Source of the DNA: DATJOJ01 sp035507035
GTDB lineage: Bacteria; Acidobacteriota; Terriglobia; Terriglobales; Acidobacteriaceae
Assembly (NCBI GenBank): GCA_035507035.1
Contig: DATJOJ010000063.1
Coordinates: 1-64,000, forward strand
DNA length: 64,000 nucleotides
Direction: 5' to 3'
Shown here piece after piece: positions 15,675 through 25,423 of the stretch. The notes beneath the pieces were generated by a model, which was not told where the DNA came from, searched no databases, and saw nothing but the letters and a program-made list of their open reading frames with translations. Numbering within the stretch: the first letter of the stretch is position 1; each line of letters starts with the position of its first letter. A program made the translations under genes and the position numbers.

Positions 15675-18600
15675 TCACCTTTTTCTCTGGCGGATGCGGA
15701 ACTCGAAGCTGACCACGCCGTTATAGTCGCGGATGCCGACAATCATAAGATCGCGGGTCAGGTTGTATTCCCCTTGAATGATCTGCTGGGAGGTTTGAGA
15801 GACGTTCGTGGTGTAGGTAAGGGTAATGTTATCTTTCACTTGCTGCTCGATCGTGACGGCGGGAATGGGCGTGGGCTGAACCGGCGTGGTTTCGGCATTG
15901 AGTCCCTGGGGATCAACTTTGATGTGGCTGATGCCGAACAGGCGCTGGGAACGGTTGCTAAGGGCGTTATTGATGGCTTCGGCCAAAACCGCGCTGGAAG
16001 CCTGATTCACGAAGGGCGAGGCGCCGGCCTGGGGACTTTGCGAGTATTGCTCCTGGGTCTGGCCGACGGCCAGCAGGCTCACTATATCGGCCTGGGACAA
16101 AGGGGGCTCGGAGCGGTAGTTCAGCTTCATCTTGTCGATCGATCCGTTGAGCGTGAGGGTGATGTCGTAGTCGCGAACGCGAGTAGAGGCCTGAAGATCC
16201 AAGAATGGCGTGGTGGTAACGGGGTTGGTGAACGTGATATCCCCGCGCTCGAGGCGGTACTTCGCCCCGTTGAAGTAGATCTGGCCTTCGATGATGTCGG
16301 CGCGGCCGAGCAGAACCGGTTTGGCCGCACTGCCGCGAAGGCGAAGATCGGCGTTGCCGGATAGACGAAGAGCTGCGGTCTGCATTTGCAGTTCGGGCGT
16401 GGTCACGATGTGAACGTCGAGTCCGATGCGGCTTAGCAAGGGATTGGTTTGCGGCAAGGCGATGGTTTGCGCGCTGCTGGCAAGATAAGATCCGAAGTCA
16501 AAACCGGGAGTGACGGCTAGCTTGGTAACGGTTGCATCGCCGGAGATGATGGAAGAGGCCGAGGTTCCCGACCAGCGCAACTGCGCATCGGTCATGGAGC
16601 TTACGCCCTGGGGATAGCGCAAACGCACGTCGTGGCCGTTCAGGGTGAGATCAAAATTCAGCTGACGGCGATAAGCCGTAGCATAGCCGCCGAAAGTAAC
16701 TGTCCCGCCGCCGACTCGTGCTTTCAGAGTTTCGATCTGCAGACGATCCTGATTAAAGACAAGTTTTCCGTTGATGTCGCTTAAGGCGCTGGGCAGATCA
16801 CTGTATTGAATCGAGCCACTGGCGACCTGCAGATCGCCCTCCCAAACTGGGCGAGAAATTGTTCCTGCCAAACCGAGGTTTACTGAGACCGCACCAGAGG
16901 AGGTGAAATCGGGGTCGAAGCTGTGCAGCAGAGCAAGGTCGGCGTGACCGATCGCGTGCAGAGCCAGATCCTGATCGCCGGCAAGATTGGCGGTGCCAAC
17001 GACCGAGAGATCGGTGCCTTGTCCGATTAGGCGGAGCTCCTGGACGGTGATGGTCTGATTGGCCAGTTGGATGTGGATAGAGCCATTGTTGCGGATTTGT
17101 ACGTGCTCGAGGTCAGCGAAAAGATCGGTAATGCTGCCGGTGACTTGCAGTTGGCGAGGGTTGAGTAACGGCCCGTGCAGGTGTATGTCGCCCGCCGCGT
17201 CCGAGCCGCCGGTGACGTGTTGGCCGAGATAAATGCGGAGCAACGGACTCACACTGAGGTGATTAAAATGCAGGCTCAAATCGGCTGGCCATTGTTCACG
17301 CATGCGAACGTTGCCATCGATGTTGAGCTCGGCCTCTTTAAATTGCGAGCGTCCGTGAAGCTGTAGATCCGCGCCCTGGGTGGTGGCGTTGAAGACATAG
17401 TCACCGATGTGCTGATGGCCGAGGAAGAGTTCGCGCAGGTGCACGGTAGCGTCGACGTTGGGAGCTTCGGGCGTGCCGGAAGTTTGAGCGTCAAAGTCCA
17501 TGCGGCCTTCGAGCGGCAATGGACCGGACTGCAAAGCTGGGATGGAAGCCAGATCGAAATTGTTGCCCTTGAGGTCGAGGCGAAAGGCACGGGTAAACAG
17601 ATCGTAAGTGCCGGAGCCGGAAACCTGGGCGTCGCGGTAGAGGACGTGGATGTCTTCGAGCGAGAGCTGAGAGCCGAACAGGGCAAAGTTGGACGCGAGT
17701 TCCTTTACGGCTTTTCCTTCGATGGTGGCGTCGGCGAGATGCACCGAACCTTGGCCGTGGGGGTCAGCGCGCGTGCCCTCGGCGTCGAGGGATAGATTCA
17801 ATTTTCCCGTGACTGGATATTGCAAACCGGCGACGTGGAGAGCGTCGACAACGTCCGCATTCTGAGTGCTGATGTGCGCAGAAAATACGCTTTCGCTAGC
17901 GAATTGCCAATCTTCCAGACCTGCGTTCGCATGAAAATTCAAGACGCTGCCGCCGCTGTGCCATCGACCATGATGAAGTGCGAGGTTGTGGGGGGAGAGT
18001 TGAAGGTCAGCAGTGAGAGAATCGGCGGCGATTTGGCGCGAAGGTGCGCGGGGAGACGTATGGAGCAAGAGTTTAAAATTCTCCGCCTGAAGTTTGCCGG
18101 CCAAACTCATATCAGAAAGCTGGCCGGTTGCGGTGCCAGCGAACGACGCAGCACCGTGGACGGAAAGATTTGCCCCGGAAGACTCCAGTGTCGCGACAAC
18201 CCGGTCCCATTCGGCGAGGTTTTCGGTGTTGATCTGGATTTTGAGAGAGGCGCGGCGGGACAAGGTTCCGGAAGCGCGGAATTGGGTGGCATGAGTCTCG
18301 GCGTCGAACTGGGAGACTTCGAGCTCGCCGCTCGCTTGACGATAGATGGCACGAGCATGGGCGTTCAATGCCAGTTGTCCGGAGAGAGCCTGGGTGGGAG
18401 GGACGACATCCACCGCGATTTGAGATTCGGAAAATAGCGGCGAACCTTTCCAGCGGGAATCGACAGTGCCAGAGGCGAAGCCGGTGACATTGGCCTCGCG
18501 CAACGGGCGCAAAGAAGCGACGGCAGTAGCGAGCTCGCGGAGAGAAATATCTTTGAGCCTGAGGCGAACAGTTCCCTTCTGCTGGCTGGCGATATCGGCG

Positions 18601-19697
18601 CGTTTTGTGGTTGGGGATGGATTCAGCCAGTTGATGATGTCGGCGTCGCCGCGAACCTCGCCGCCGAAAAGATTCGCCTGAATGGCGGACAGAAGCAGGT
18701 GCTGGGAATCGAGATTGAACTCTGTGTTGGCGCTGGGGCTGCGCAAGGCGAGAGTCTTGTCGCGCCATTCGAGATCGTTCAAGAGCAGCTTGCCGGTGGA
18801 AGAAAAGTTTTGCAGCGACCAGGAGCCACGGCCGCTGACCTGCATGGTGCCGCGCCGGAGTTCTGAATAACGCAGGATGGATGCGGCTTCGCCGAGATCG
18901 GCCGTGACTTCGTATTGGCCAACAAATTGGGGCTGATTGAAATTCGAGAGCCGACCATTGGTTTGCAAATGCGAGCGGCCGGAGACAATGCTGAGGGACT
19001 TGATTTCCAGAGCGTCAGACTCAAGGGCAAGATTCGCTTGAGCGGTCCACGAGAACGGGCGATAGCCGTCGTACGTGGAATTAATTTTCCCGGCGGAAAG
19101 CTCGCCGTCATAGCGATCGTGAAGCAGCGAGTAGTTGACGTCGGCGGAAAAATCTTCGATCCGGGAATCGAGAGGAAGCTTCTGGTCGTTCCAGAGCAAA
19201 GTGCCGTGGTTGACTTCGAGATGGCCGATTCGCAGACGGAACAACTGGTCAATGACGGGGGTGCGCGGAGAACTTAACTGGGGCCGGGGATGATTGATGG
19301 TGCCGTCAGGGTAAACGATGATATGGATGACGGGATTGTCAAGAATGACGGACTGAAAGCCGACCTCTGCGCCCAAAGCAGAGATTATTTTTACGCGGGC
19401 AACGACTCGGTCAACGTGGACGAGGGGAACCTCGCCCGGAGCTTCGCGGCCGTGGATGGTTAAATCGCGAACGTCGACCTGAAGACGGAACGGAATGGTG
19501 TGTAAACCACCGACTTCAACTCGGCCGCCGGAGATGCGTTCCATCTCAGCGATGAAGCGTTGGCGGACGCGGGCCTGAAAGGCGTCACTGGTGGCGTACC
19601 AAGCGAGGCCGCCGAGCCCAAGCAGGAAAGCAATGAGCGCTAACAGCAGGAACTTCCACAGTCGGCGCCGACGCGGAGGTGCGTCGGGTGCGTTCAT
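15675..19697 (-). CDS. tamB: TamB-like translocation and assembly module protein
   Basis: 1340 residues. An N-terminal inner-membrane anchor (about residues 12-33) is followed by an AsmA-like start and a very long run of beta-strands spanning the periplasm. The C-terminal ~330 residues form the DUF490/TamB domain, with 'GRADIIEGQIYFNGAKYRLERGDITFTNPVTTTPFLDLQASTRVRDYDITLTLNG' and 'PPLSQADIVSLLAVGQ'. TamB-type proteins assist outer-membrane protein insertion and phospholipid transport between membranes. It is the last gene of the bamA-surA-like-tamB run and overlaps the preceding stop by ATGA, so it is translationally coupled. Confidence 0.93.
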   Translation of the reverse strand: MNAPDAPPRRRRLWKFLLLALIAFLLGLGGLAWYATSDAFQARVRQRFIAEMERISGGRVEVGGLHTIPFRLQVDVRDLTIHGREAPGEVPLVHVDRVVARVKIISALGAEVGFQSVILDNPVIHIIVYPDGTINHPRPQLSSPRTPVIDQLFRLRIGHLEVNHGTLLWNDQKLPLDSRIEDFSADVNYSLLHDRYDGELSAGKINSTYDGYRPFSWTAQANLALESDALEIKSLSIVSGRSHLQTNGRLSNFNQPQFVGQYEVTADLGEAASILRYSELRRGTMQVSGRGSWSLQNFSSTGKLLLNDLEWRDKTLALRSPSANTEFNLDSQHLLLSAIQANLFGGEVRGDADIINWLNPSPTTKRADIASQQKGTVRLRLKDISLRELATAVASLRPLREANVTGFASGTVDSRWKGSPLFSESQIAVDVVPPTQALSGQLALNAHARAIYRQASGELEVSQFDAETHATQFRASGTLSRRASLKIQINTENLAEWDRVVATLESSGANLSVHGAASFAGTATGQLSDMSLAGKLQAENFKLLLHTSPRAPSRQIAADSLTADLQLSPHNLALHHGRWHSGGSVLNFHANAGLEDWQFASESVFSAHISTQNADVVDALHVAGLQYPVTGKLNLSLDAEGTRADPHGQGSVHLADATIEGKAVKELASNFALFGSQLSLEDIHVLYRDAQVSGSGTYDLFTRAFRLDLKGNNFDLASIPALQSGPLPLEGRMDFDAQTSGTPEAPNVDATVHLRELFLGHQHIGDYVFNATTQGADLQLHGRSQFKEAELNIDGNVRMREQWPADLSLHFNHLSVSPLLRIYLGQHVTGGSDAAGDIHLHGPLLNPRQLQVTGSITDLFADLEHVQIRNNGSIHIQLANQTITVQELRLIGQGTDLSVVGTANLAGDQDLALHAIGHADLALLHSFDPDFTSSGAVSVNLGLAGTISRPVWEGDLQVASGSIQYSDLPSALSDINGKLVFNQDRLQIETLKARVGGGTVTFGGYATAYRRQLNFDLTLNGHDVRLRYPQGVSSMTDAQLRWSGTSASSIISGDATVTKLAVTPGFDFGSYLASSAQTIALPQTNPLLSRIGLDVHIVTTPELQMQTAALRLSGNADLRLRGSAAKPVLLGRADIIEGQIYFNGAKYRLERGDITFTNPVTTTPFLDLQASTRVRDYDITLTLNGSIDKMKLNYRSEPPLSQADIVSLLAVGQTQEQYSQSPQAGASPFVNQASSAVLAEAINNALSNRSQRLFGISHIKVDPQGLNAETTPVQPTPIPAVTIEQQVKDNITLTYTTNVSQTSQQIIQGEYNLTRDLMIVGIRDYNGVVSFEFRIRQRKR

Positions 19698-20374
19698 CGC
19701 ACTTCGCCCTGGTAGCTTGCCGCCGGTTCAGTCTGAATCTGGCTTCCGGAGCGCAAGTTCACAAGCCAGGCCTCGAGCAGTTCATTGACCTTCTGCTGAG
19801 TCAGCAATTCTTTGATCTTAGGGCTGACTTCGGAGAGAGAAACTTCCTTGGCTCCGGATTGCCGGAGCTCCGGGAGAAGGGTCTGGTTGTAATAGCTCTC
19901 AATGGTGCGGGAATCGATGCTGACTTTGGGGCGGAGGCGTTCGTCTACGAGGCGGAGCAGATCGAGGTCGAGGGCGACGTGCTGCTTTAAAGTTCGGCTG
20001 TCGAATCCATAACGGGCGAGGTTCGCTTGCCAAACAGAATCGCTGGTGGCATCGGGAAACTGCGTGCGGATTTCCTGGATACGTTGATCGACCTCTGCCT
20101 GACTGGCATGCTGGAAATTGGAGGCGTGCATCTGCTCCTGCAAGAGTTCCTGATCGATGAGCCGATCGAGGGATGCTTTGCGGTCCGCGGGAGAGGTTTG
20201 GTTAGGCTGACGGCCGGCGATCAACGCCTCGTAGCGTAATGCGTCTTGCCAATCGCTGAGCAGAATGATGTGTCCATTGACGGTAGCCGCGATGGCGTCG
20301 AGCAGATCCGCAGCCCGCGAGCAAGGCACGACCGCGAGGAATACAAGTGCGAGGATGAGCGACCTACGATTCAT
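19694..20374 (-). CDS. SurA N-terminal-like periplasmic chaperone without a PPIase domain
   Basis: 226 residues with a signal peptide (cut near 'SRAA', about residue 21). 'DAIAATVNGHIILLSDWQDALRYEALIAG' and 'LDRLIDQELLQEQM' are the start of the SurA/PpiD chaperone domain, and 'VSPKIKELLTQQKVNELLEAWLVNLRSGSQI' is its C-terminal helix. The parvulin isomerase domains expected between them in full-length SurA (~430 residues) are absent, so it is probably a chaperone for unfolded outer-membrane proteins rather than an isomerase. It starts on the last base of the bamA stop (TAATG) and ends in an ATGA overlap with tamB. Confidence 0.85.
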   Translation of the reverse strand: MNRRSLILALVFLAVVPCSRAADLLDAIAATVNGHIILLSDWQDALRYEALIAGRQPNQTSPADRKASLDRLIDQELLQEQMHASNFQHASQAEVDQRIQEIRTQFPDATSDSVWQANLARYGFDSRTLKQHVALDLDLLRLVDERLRPKVSIDSRTIESYYNQTLLPELRQSGAKEVSLSEVSPKIKELLTQQKVNELLEAWLVNLRSGSQIQTEPAASYQGEVR

Positions 20375-23300
20375 TAAAAAGTTTGTCCAATACTAAAGTA
20401 AACATTGAAATGCGACGCATGTTGCGCCAAAAAATACGGGAGCGAACTGATGCCGTTCGTTTCCAGTGTGTTCTTGACGCAATATGCCGACGTGCTTTCG
20501 CCGGTGAAGCTGGCGGTTGCCTGACAACTGGGAAATGCCGGTGGATTTAAATTGTATCCGAAATCGAAGCGGACGGGGCCGATAGGCGTCTTGTAGCGAA
20601 CGCCAAGTCCCACAGCGTGAGAGACATAACTGAAATCACACTGGGTGGCCGTGGCCTCCTGGGCACAATCCTGAGGATTCTTCTGCCGCCAGCGCAGGAG
20701 ATTGTCAAGCATAGTGTTGCCGCTGGAAAAGACGTTGCCAGCATCTTCAAACAAAGCAAAGCTGACGTTGTCCTTTAAGTAAGGCAAGGGGGTGGGCGGA
20801 AAGCGGATTTCCAGATTGTTGATGAAGAGCGCACTGCCACCCAGCGGAAAACCGGTCACTGGGTCGCGTGGGCCGGCCTGGTTGAGTCCGAAGCCGCGCA
20901 GCGAGTTTCCGCCACCGGAGAGGAAGCGCTCGGCGAGGGGAATGACGGTGATGTTGGCACAAGTAGTTTGACCAACCGGGCAAGCCTGGCCGGGCGGGAG
21001 AATCGAGGTATTGCCGAAGGCATTCTCTACGCCCACGCGGGTGGAACGGGCAAAGACGAACTTCTTATCCGGCCGGCGGTGTTTACCGAAGGCATGATAA
21101 GACGTGTGTTGAATCAGGATGCGGCTGAAATCGGCCTCGGATCCAAAATAACCGGACGCGACGGCAAAGCTACCTGTGATGTAGCTGCCCTTGGTGCTTT
21201 CCAGATCGCTGTCGCGAGTGTTGCGGATGTAGTTGAGCTCAGGCTCACCGACGCGCACGGGAAGCGAAAGTAGAGGAATTTCGGCGGGACTGATTTCGAT
21301 GTTGCTGGCCTTAACACGGCGATAGTTGAAGCTATAACTCATGGTGCTGGTCTTGTTGATGGTTTGATCGGCCTGCACCAAGCCTTCCAGCCGCTGCGAA
21401 GTAAACGTAGTCACATCGAGCGTGTTGTCGTAAAACGCGGTGAATGAAAGGCGCCACTTAGGACTTCCGAAAAGGCGGGGAGCAACGTAGCTGATGCGCC
21501 CGCGTTGCTCGAGGCTGCCGACGTCGGCTTTTAATGTGATACTGTGGTCGCGGCCGAGGAAGTTTAGTCGGGTAATGTCCAATGAGCCACGCGGGCTGAT
21601 GCCGGTGTTGCCAAGAGCCTGGTTGGTGCCCACCGCGCTCGGCTGTCCGGTCTGAAATTCGAATCCGAAGCCATAGAGAAAGGTGTAGCGCTTGGATTCC
21701 TGGACGTCAACCAGGACATTCTTGTGGGTAAGGTCTCCGTTGGGATTCTGAACCGCGGTGTCGACCTGACTGAAGATGCCAAGATCGTAGAGTTTCTGTT
21801 GCGTCTGCAGCAAGTCGATCTGGCTGATGGGATCGCCTGGTTTGACCTGCAACTCGCGTTGAACAACGTAGGGGCGGGTGTAATTCATTCCTGAGACTAA
21901 GACCTGGTCGACAAAGACTTGATCGCCCTCGTGCACGGTAAAGGTGACGGCCGTGCGATTGCTTTCGCCGGCGATGGGGGTGGCGGCGGCTTCAAAGGAG
22001 GCGTGAGGGAATCCATGGTTGAAGTAATAGTTCAGGAGGTTGTCGCGGTCCTCGGCGATGTAGACCTCAGAAAAGGGCTGGCCGACGGCGGTTTGAATCA
22101 CTCCGGCGCGGAGCTGGGTTTCGGAAAAGGTGTGATTGCCGACAATCTCAAACGATCCGACGATGGTTTGCGGCCCTTCCTCGACGTTTAAAGCGATAGC
22201 AATTTCAGTTTCGTGAGCGTTGTAGTCTTCAATCAGTTTGGAAGTAATTTTGACCTGCTGGAAGCCGTTGGCGCGATAAAGGTTTTCGAGAGTGCGGACG
22301 TCGGTGGTGAGGAGCGCTTCATTATATCGACCGATGGGCGAGAAGCGGCTGGCGGGTTGGACCTGCATGCGCGTACGCAGCTCATCGACGGGAAAATAAT
22401 GATTGCCGGCGATTTCAACATTGACCAGTTTGCGGCGAAAACCGGGCTCGATGACGTAAACGATCTGCAGCTGGCTCTGGTCAGCATTCGATTGCTTCTT
22501 CAGCCCGATCTTGGCCTCGAAGTATCCGCGAGTCTGAAGATAGTTGAGGAGGTTACGGCGGCCTTCGTTCAAAAGATCCTCGTCGACTGCGTTTTCTTCA
22601 AACACCGGGACATTCTGCTTGAGAACTTTGCGCTTGATCTTGAACCCTTCGGCGAGAATTACAACTTTGGGGCCGGGAATAATTTCCAGGGTGTAGTCGA
22701 CGGCGTTGGCGTCGGAGCGATAAACCTTGTCGGCGATGGAAACCTGGGCGAGCAGGCGGTCTTGTTTTTGATATTGCTTGCGAAGCCGCTCGAGCGCAGT
22801 ACTGGCGCGTTGCAAGGAAACCGGGTCACCAGGACGAAGCTTGGCGACTTTTTGGATTTCACTGGGAGAGCATCCCGGATCGCATTTGGCGGTGACCTGG
22901 CCAACGCGCGCCTGCGCGCCGGGGGTAATGCGAAAGAGAATGGAAATCTGTTGCGTGGTTTCGTTACGCTCCTGCTCTGGCGAGATGGAAGAACGGTAAT
23001 ACCCGTTTTCTTCCATTAAATGCAAAATGTTTTCCAGGGCGCGATCGAGCTTGTCGGCAGTGAACAACTCGCCCAAGTTCAAGCGTGAGGCGTTGGCAAC
23101 CTGGCCGGGAGTTGGACGCCGAACGTTGCTCTCTACCCTGATTTGGCCCACGAAATAATTGGGCGAAGTGACGATATCCAAAGCGACGCCGTTTCCGCTG
23201 GCCTCGGCTTCGACGCGAACATCGGCGAAGCGGCCGCTATCAAACAACTGATGGATGCTTTGACGAACGAGAGCAGGTTCCAGGGCAGAGTTTTCCTTTT

Positions 23301-23556
23301 GGGCGATTAATTGTTTGAAGGTTTGTTGATCGCGGGCAACGGAAAGGTTGGGAAATCGGATGGCAACGACGGTGAGCCCTTCGTATTTTGCGAAGTTATT
23401 TTGACCAGCGACGACGGGAGATTGCACGTCGCCCGGCTCGGCTTGCGCAACTGCACGTGAGGTTATTGTGCCGAGGACGCAGAAGACCACCAACACCACG
23501 CCGGCGAAGTGTGTGGCCAGGGTCCCCTTTACGCGCAAAACGGCTCCTCGAGGCAA
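20374..23556 (-). CDS. bamA: BamA/Omp85-family outer-membrane assembly protein
   Basis: 1060 residues. An N-terminal signal or anchor ('VVLVVFCVLGTITSRAVAQ', about 19-38) precedes about five POTRA domains, with repeated 'G.........LR' strand-helix patterns such as 'VEIAGNHYFPVDELRTRMQV' and 'FEIVGNHTFSETQLRAGVI'. The last ~400 residues are a 16-strand-type barrel ending in a C-terminal aromatic ('FNVYFSIGQTF'). 'SLRGFGLNQAGPRDP' matches the conserved R-G-F/Y loop. It inserts beta-barrel proteins into the outer membrane. At 1060 residues it is longer than E. coli BamA (~810). It leads the operon with the SurA-like gene and tamB. Confidence 0.94.
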   Translation of the reverse strand: MPRGAVLRVKGTLATHFAGVVLVVFCVLGTITSRAVAQAEPGDVQSPVVAGQNNFAKYEGLTVVAIRFPNLSVARDQQTFKQLIAQKENSALEPALVRQSIHQLFDSGRFADVRVEAEASGNGVALDIVTSPNYFVGQIRVESNVRRPTPGQVANASRLNLGELFTADKLDRALENILHLMEENGYYRSSISPEQERNETTQQISILFRITPGAQARVGQVTAKCDPGCSPSEIQKVAKLRPGDPVSLQRASTALERLRKQYQKQDRLLAQVSIADKVYRSDANAVDYTLEIIPGPKVVILAEGFKIKRKVLKQNVPVFEENAVDEDLLNEGRRNLLNYLQTRGYFEAKIGLKKQSNADQSQLQIVYVIEPGFRRKLVNVEIAGNHYFPVDELRTRMQVQPASRFSPIGRYNEALLTTDVRTLENLYRANGFQQVKITSKLIEDYNAHETEIAIALNVEEGPQTIVGSFEIVGNHTFSETQLRAGVIQTAVGQPFSEVYIAEDRDNLLNYYFNHGFPHASFEAAATPIAGESNRTAVTFTVHEGDQVFVDQVLVSGMNYTRPYVVQRELQVKPGDPISQIDLLQTQQKLYDLGIFSQVDTAVQNPNGDLTHKNVLVDVQESKRYTFLYGFGFEFQTGQPSAVGTNQALGNTGISPRGSLDITRLNFLGRDHSITLKADVGSLEQRGRISYVAPRLFGSPKWRLSFTAFYDNTLDVTTFTSQRLEGLVQADQTINKTSTMSYSFNYRRVKASNIEISPAEIPLLSLPVRVGEPELNYIRNTRDSDLESTKGSYITGSFAVASGYFGSEADFSRILIQHTSYHAFGKHRRPDKKFVFARSTRVGVENAFGNTSILPPGQACPVGQTTCANITVIPLAERFLSGGGNSLRGFGLNQAGPRDPVTGFPLGGSALFINNLEIRFPPTPLPYLKDNVSFALFEDAGNVFSSGNTMLDNLLRWRQKNPQDCAQEATATQCDFSYVSHAVGLGVRYKTPIGPVRFDFGYNLNPPAFPSCQATASFTGESTSAYCVKNTLETNGISSLPYFLAQHASHFNVYFSIGQTF

Positions 23557-23674
23557 GTTCTAGTGTTTAACAGGTTCGATGAAAGCGTAGCAAGCAATGT
23601 TGTCTTAGCTCTCAGGCGCCGCCGCTGTTGCGATGACGCTCGCAAGCGAAAATCGCCCGTTGTTCAATGGCACC

Positions 23675-23680
23675 TATAAT
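23675..23680 (+). promoter_or_regulatory. -10 box upstream of the E1-like gene
   Basis: TATAAT at 23675-23680, about 20 bases before the ATG at 23701. No good -35 is visible at the right distance, and the leader would be very short. Confidence 0.4.
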
Positions 23681-23700
23681 AAAGGTTTGCAAGCCCAAGC

Positions 23701-24729
23701 ATGGTGATCTCCTTGGAACTGGACGAGCGCTATTCACGGCAGGTGTTGTTTGGCCCGATCGGGACGAAGGGGCAGCGGAAGCTGGGAGAGTCGCGGGTGG
23801 TGATTGTGGGGTGCGGCGCCACCGGCTCAACGCTGGCTTCCCTGCTGGCTCGCGCCGGCGTGGGAACCATGCGCTTGATTGATCGTGACTACGTAGAGCC
23901 CAGCAATTTACAGCGGCAGACTCTGTTTGATGAGACGGATGCGCGGGAATCTTTGCCTAAGGCGGTCGCAGCGAGTAGGAAGATTGCGGCATTTAATTCC
24001 GCGATCGTGGTTGAGCCGCAAGTCGCGGATTTGACACCGAAAAACATCGATTCCCTGCTGGACGGCGCGCAACTGATTCTCGATGGCACGGACAACTTTG
24101 AAACGCGATATCTGGTCAACGATTTTGCGGTGAAGAACTCCGTGCCCTGGATATATACGGCCGCGGTGGGAAGCTACGGAATTACGATGAACATTCTGCC
24201 AGGCAAGACGGCCTGTTTGTCGTGCATTTTTCCGGAGCCGCCGCAGGGCAGGCTGGAGACCTGCGATACAGCGGGAATTCTGAATTCGGCGGTGAGTGCT
24301 GTGGCATCGATTGCGGCGACGGAGGCGATGAAGTTTCTGGTGGGAGCCGAGGGCGAGATGCGGCGGACGGTGCTTTCGATGGATGTGTGGCGCAATCTGC
24401 ACACGGAGATTTCGGCGGCGAAACCAGGGGAGAGTTGCCGGACGTGCGGTAGTCACGAGTTCCCTCATCTGGACGGCGAAGGCCGGCCGCATATCACCAT
24501 GTGCGGGCGTAATTCGGTGCAGATTCATGAACGACATCGGCCGGTCGACCTGGTCGAAATGGGGGAACGGCTGAAGCCGCTGGGAATGGTTCGGCAAAAC
24601 GAGTTCGTGCTGAAGTTCTGGCATAACTCCTACGAAATGACGGTTTTTCCTGACGGACGGGCGATCATTAAGGGGACGACCGATCCGGCTATAGCCAGAA
24701 GTCTCTATGCCCGCTATGTGGGCAGCTAA
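23701..24729 (+). CDS. ThiF/MoeB/HesA-family E1-like adenylyltransferase
   Basis: 342 residues. 'RVVIVGCGATGSTLASLLARAGVGTMRLIDRDYVEPSNLQRQTLF' is the ATP-binding Rossmann site of the family. 'LDGTDNFETRYLVND' and 'WIYTAAVGSYG' are also conserved. C-L-S-C with a later C-R-T-C forms the expected zinc tetrad. 'RLETCDTAGIL' contains the candidate acceptor cysteine. The C-terminal ~80 residues are extra and small-domain-like ('PVDLVEMGERLKPLGM...'). These enzymes adenylate the C-terminal Gly-Gly of ThiS/MoaD-type carriers for thiamine or molybdopterin sulfur transfer. No carrier or rhodanese gene is adjacent, so the pathway is open. Confidence 0.9.
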   Translation: MVISLELDERYSRQVLFGPIGTKGQRKLGESRVVIVGCGATGSTLASLLARAGVGTMRLIDRDYVEPSNLQRQTLFDETDARESLPKAVAASRKIAAFNSAIVVEPQVADLTPKNIDSLLDGAQLILDGTDNFETRYLVNDFAVKNSVPWIYTAAVGSYGITMNILPGKTACLSCIFPEPPQGRLETCDTAGILNSAVSAVASIAATEAMKFLVGAEGEMRRTVLSMDVWRNLHTEISAAKPGESCRTCGSHEFPHLDGEGRPHITMCGRNSVQIHERHRPVDLVEMGERLKPLGMVRQNEFVLKFWHNSYEMTVFPDGRAIIKGTTDPAIARSLYARYVGS

Positions 24730-24857
24730 CAAAAGCCGCGTCCAGAGCGGCGTTTCGGGTGTATGATCCCAGTCAGGCGGATGCCGCCGCGAGCGGCTGC
24801 AGTAAGCATCCGGAGAGGTGATCCGGAATCTGACCCCCAAGGTTTGTGGAGGATCCC

Positions 24858-25412
24858 ATGCGTTTGATTGGTGTTTTCTGTGGTTTGTTGCTGTTGTGTG
24901 GATTGGCGGCTGGCCAGGCGACGGTGATTGGAGGCACGGCCAGCAATTGGGTTCCGGCGTACGGAGTGTATGCTGCGCCGTATGTACCCCTGGTGACAAC
25001 GCCGTCGGTGACGCTGGCAACCGTTTCGCCGATGGCCGTGGGCGCAAGCAATGCGACGTGGGGCAACGTGGCGGGCGCGACCAATGCAACGTTGTCAGAT
25101 GAGTTTATTGGGGCACCGCCGGTGGGCGTGTACACCGAGCCGAATTGGTATGGGCCGTCGGCGCCGATCGAGGCTGGACCGGCATTCGGGGCGGGGATGT
25201 ACCCACCTCCGCGGCCGCGTCGTGAGCATCGGGGCGAAGCGCGAGAAGAGGCGTTTGATTTCGTGGCGGCTGGAAGCGAGAGCATTGCGACTTCACGAGC
25301 CGGTGCAAGTGCAGGGCGGAAGGCGTCACGCACATACACGAATCAGGACGCCGACCGCATGAACGATACGAACGGTCTGGTGAAGTGGGACGGCAAGACT
25401 GAGCACATCTAA
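24858..25412 (+). CDS. Exported protein of unknown function
   Basis: 184 residues from the ATG at 24858, with GGAGGA seven bases upstream; a GTG at 24846 would add four residues. A signal peptide covers residues 1-18 (MRLIGVFCGLLLLCGLAAG). The mature part is Ala/Val/Pro/Thr-rich ('WVPAYGVYAAPYVPLVTTPSVTLATVSP'), followed by a proline-rich patch 'GMYPPPRPRREHRGEAREEAFDF' and a charged tail. No domain is recognised. It probably shares no operon with the E1-like gene 128 bases upstream, since it has its own strong ribosome-binding site. Confidence 0.6.
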   Translation: MRLIGVFCGLLLLCGLAAGQATVIGGTASNWVPAYGVYAAPYVPLVTTPSVTLATVSPMAVGASNATWGNVAGATNATLSDEFIGAPPVGVYTEPNWYGPSAPIEAGPAFGAGMYPPPRPRREHRGEAREEAFDFVAAGSESIATSRAGASAGRKASRTYTNQDADRMNDTNGLVKWDGKTEHI

Positions 25413-25423
25413 AAGCGAATTTG

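Noticed and set aside
23908..25089. Minus-strand frame of 393 codons opposite the E1-like gene
   Set aside because: Shadow of the thiF/moeB-like gene; Pro/His/Arg-rich, no domain.
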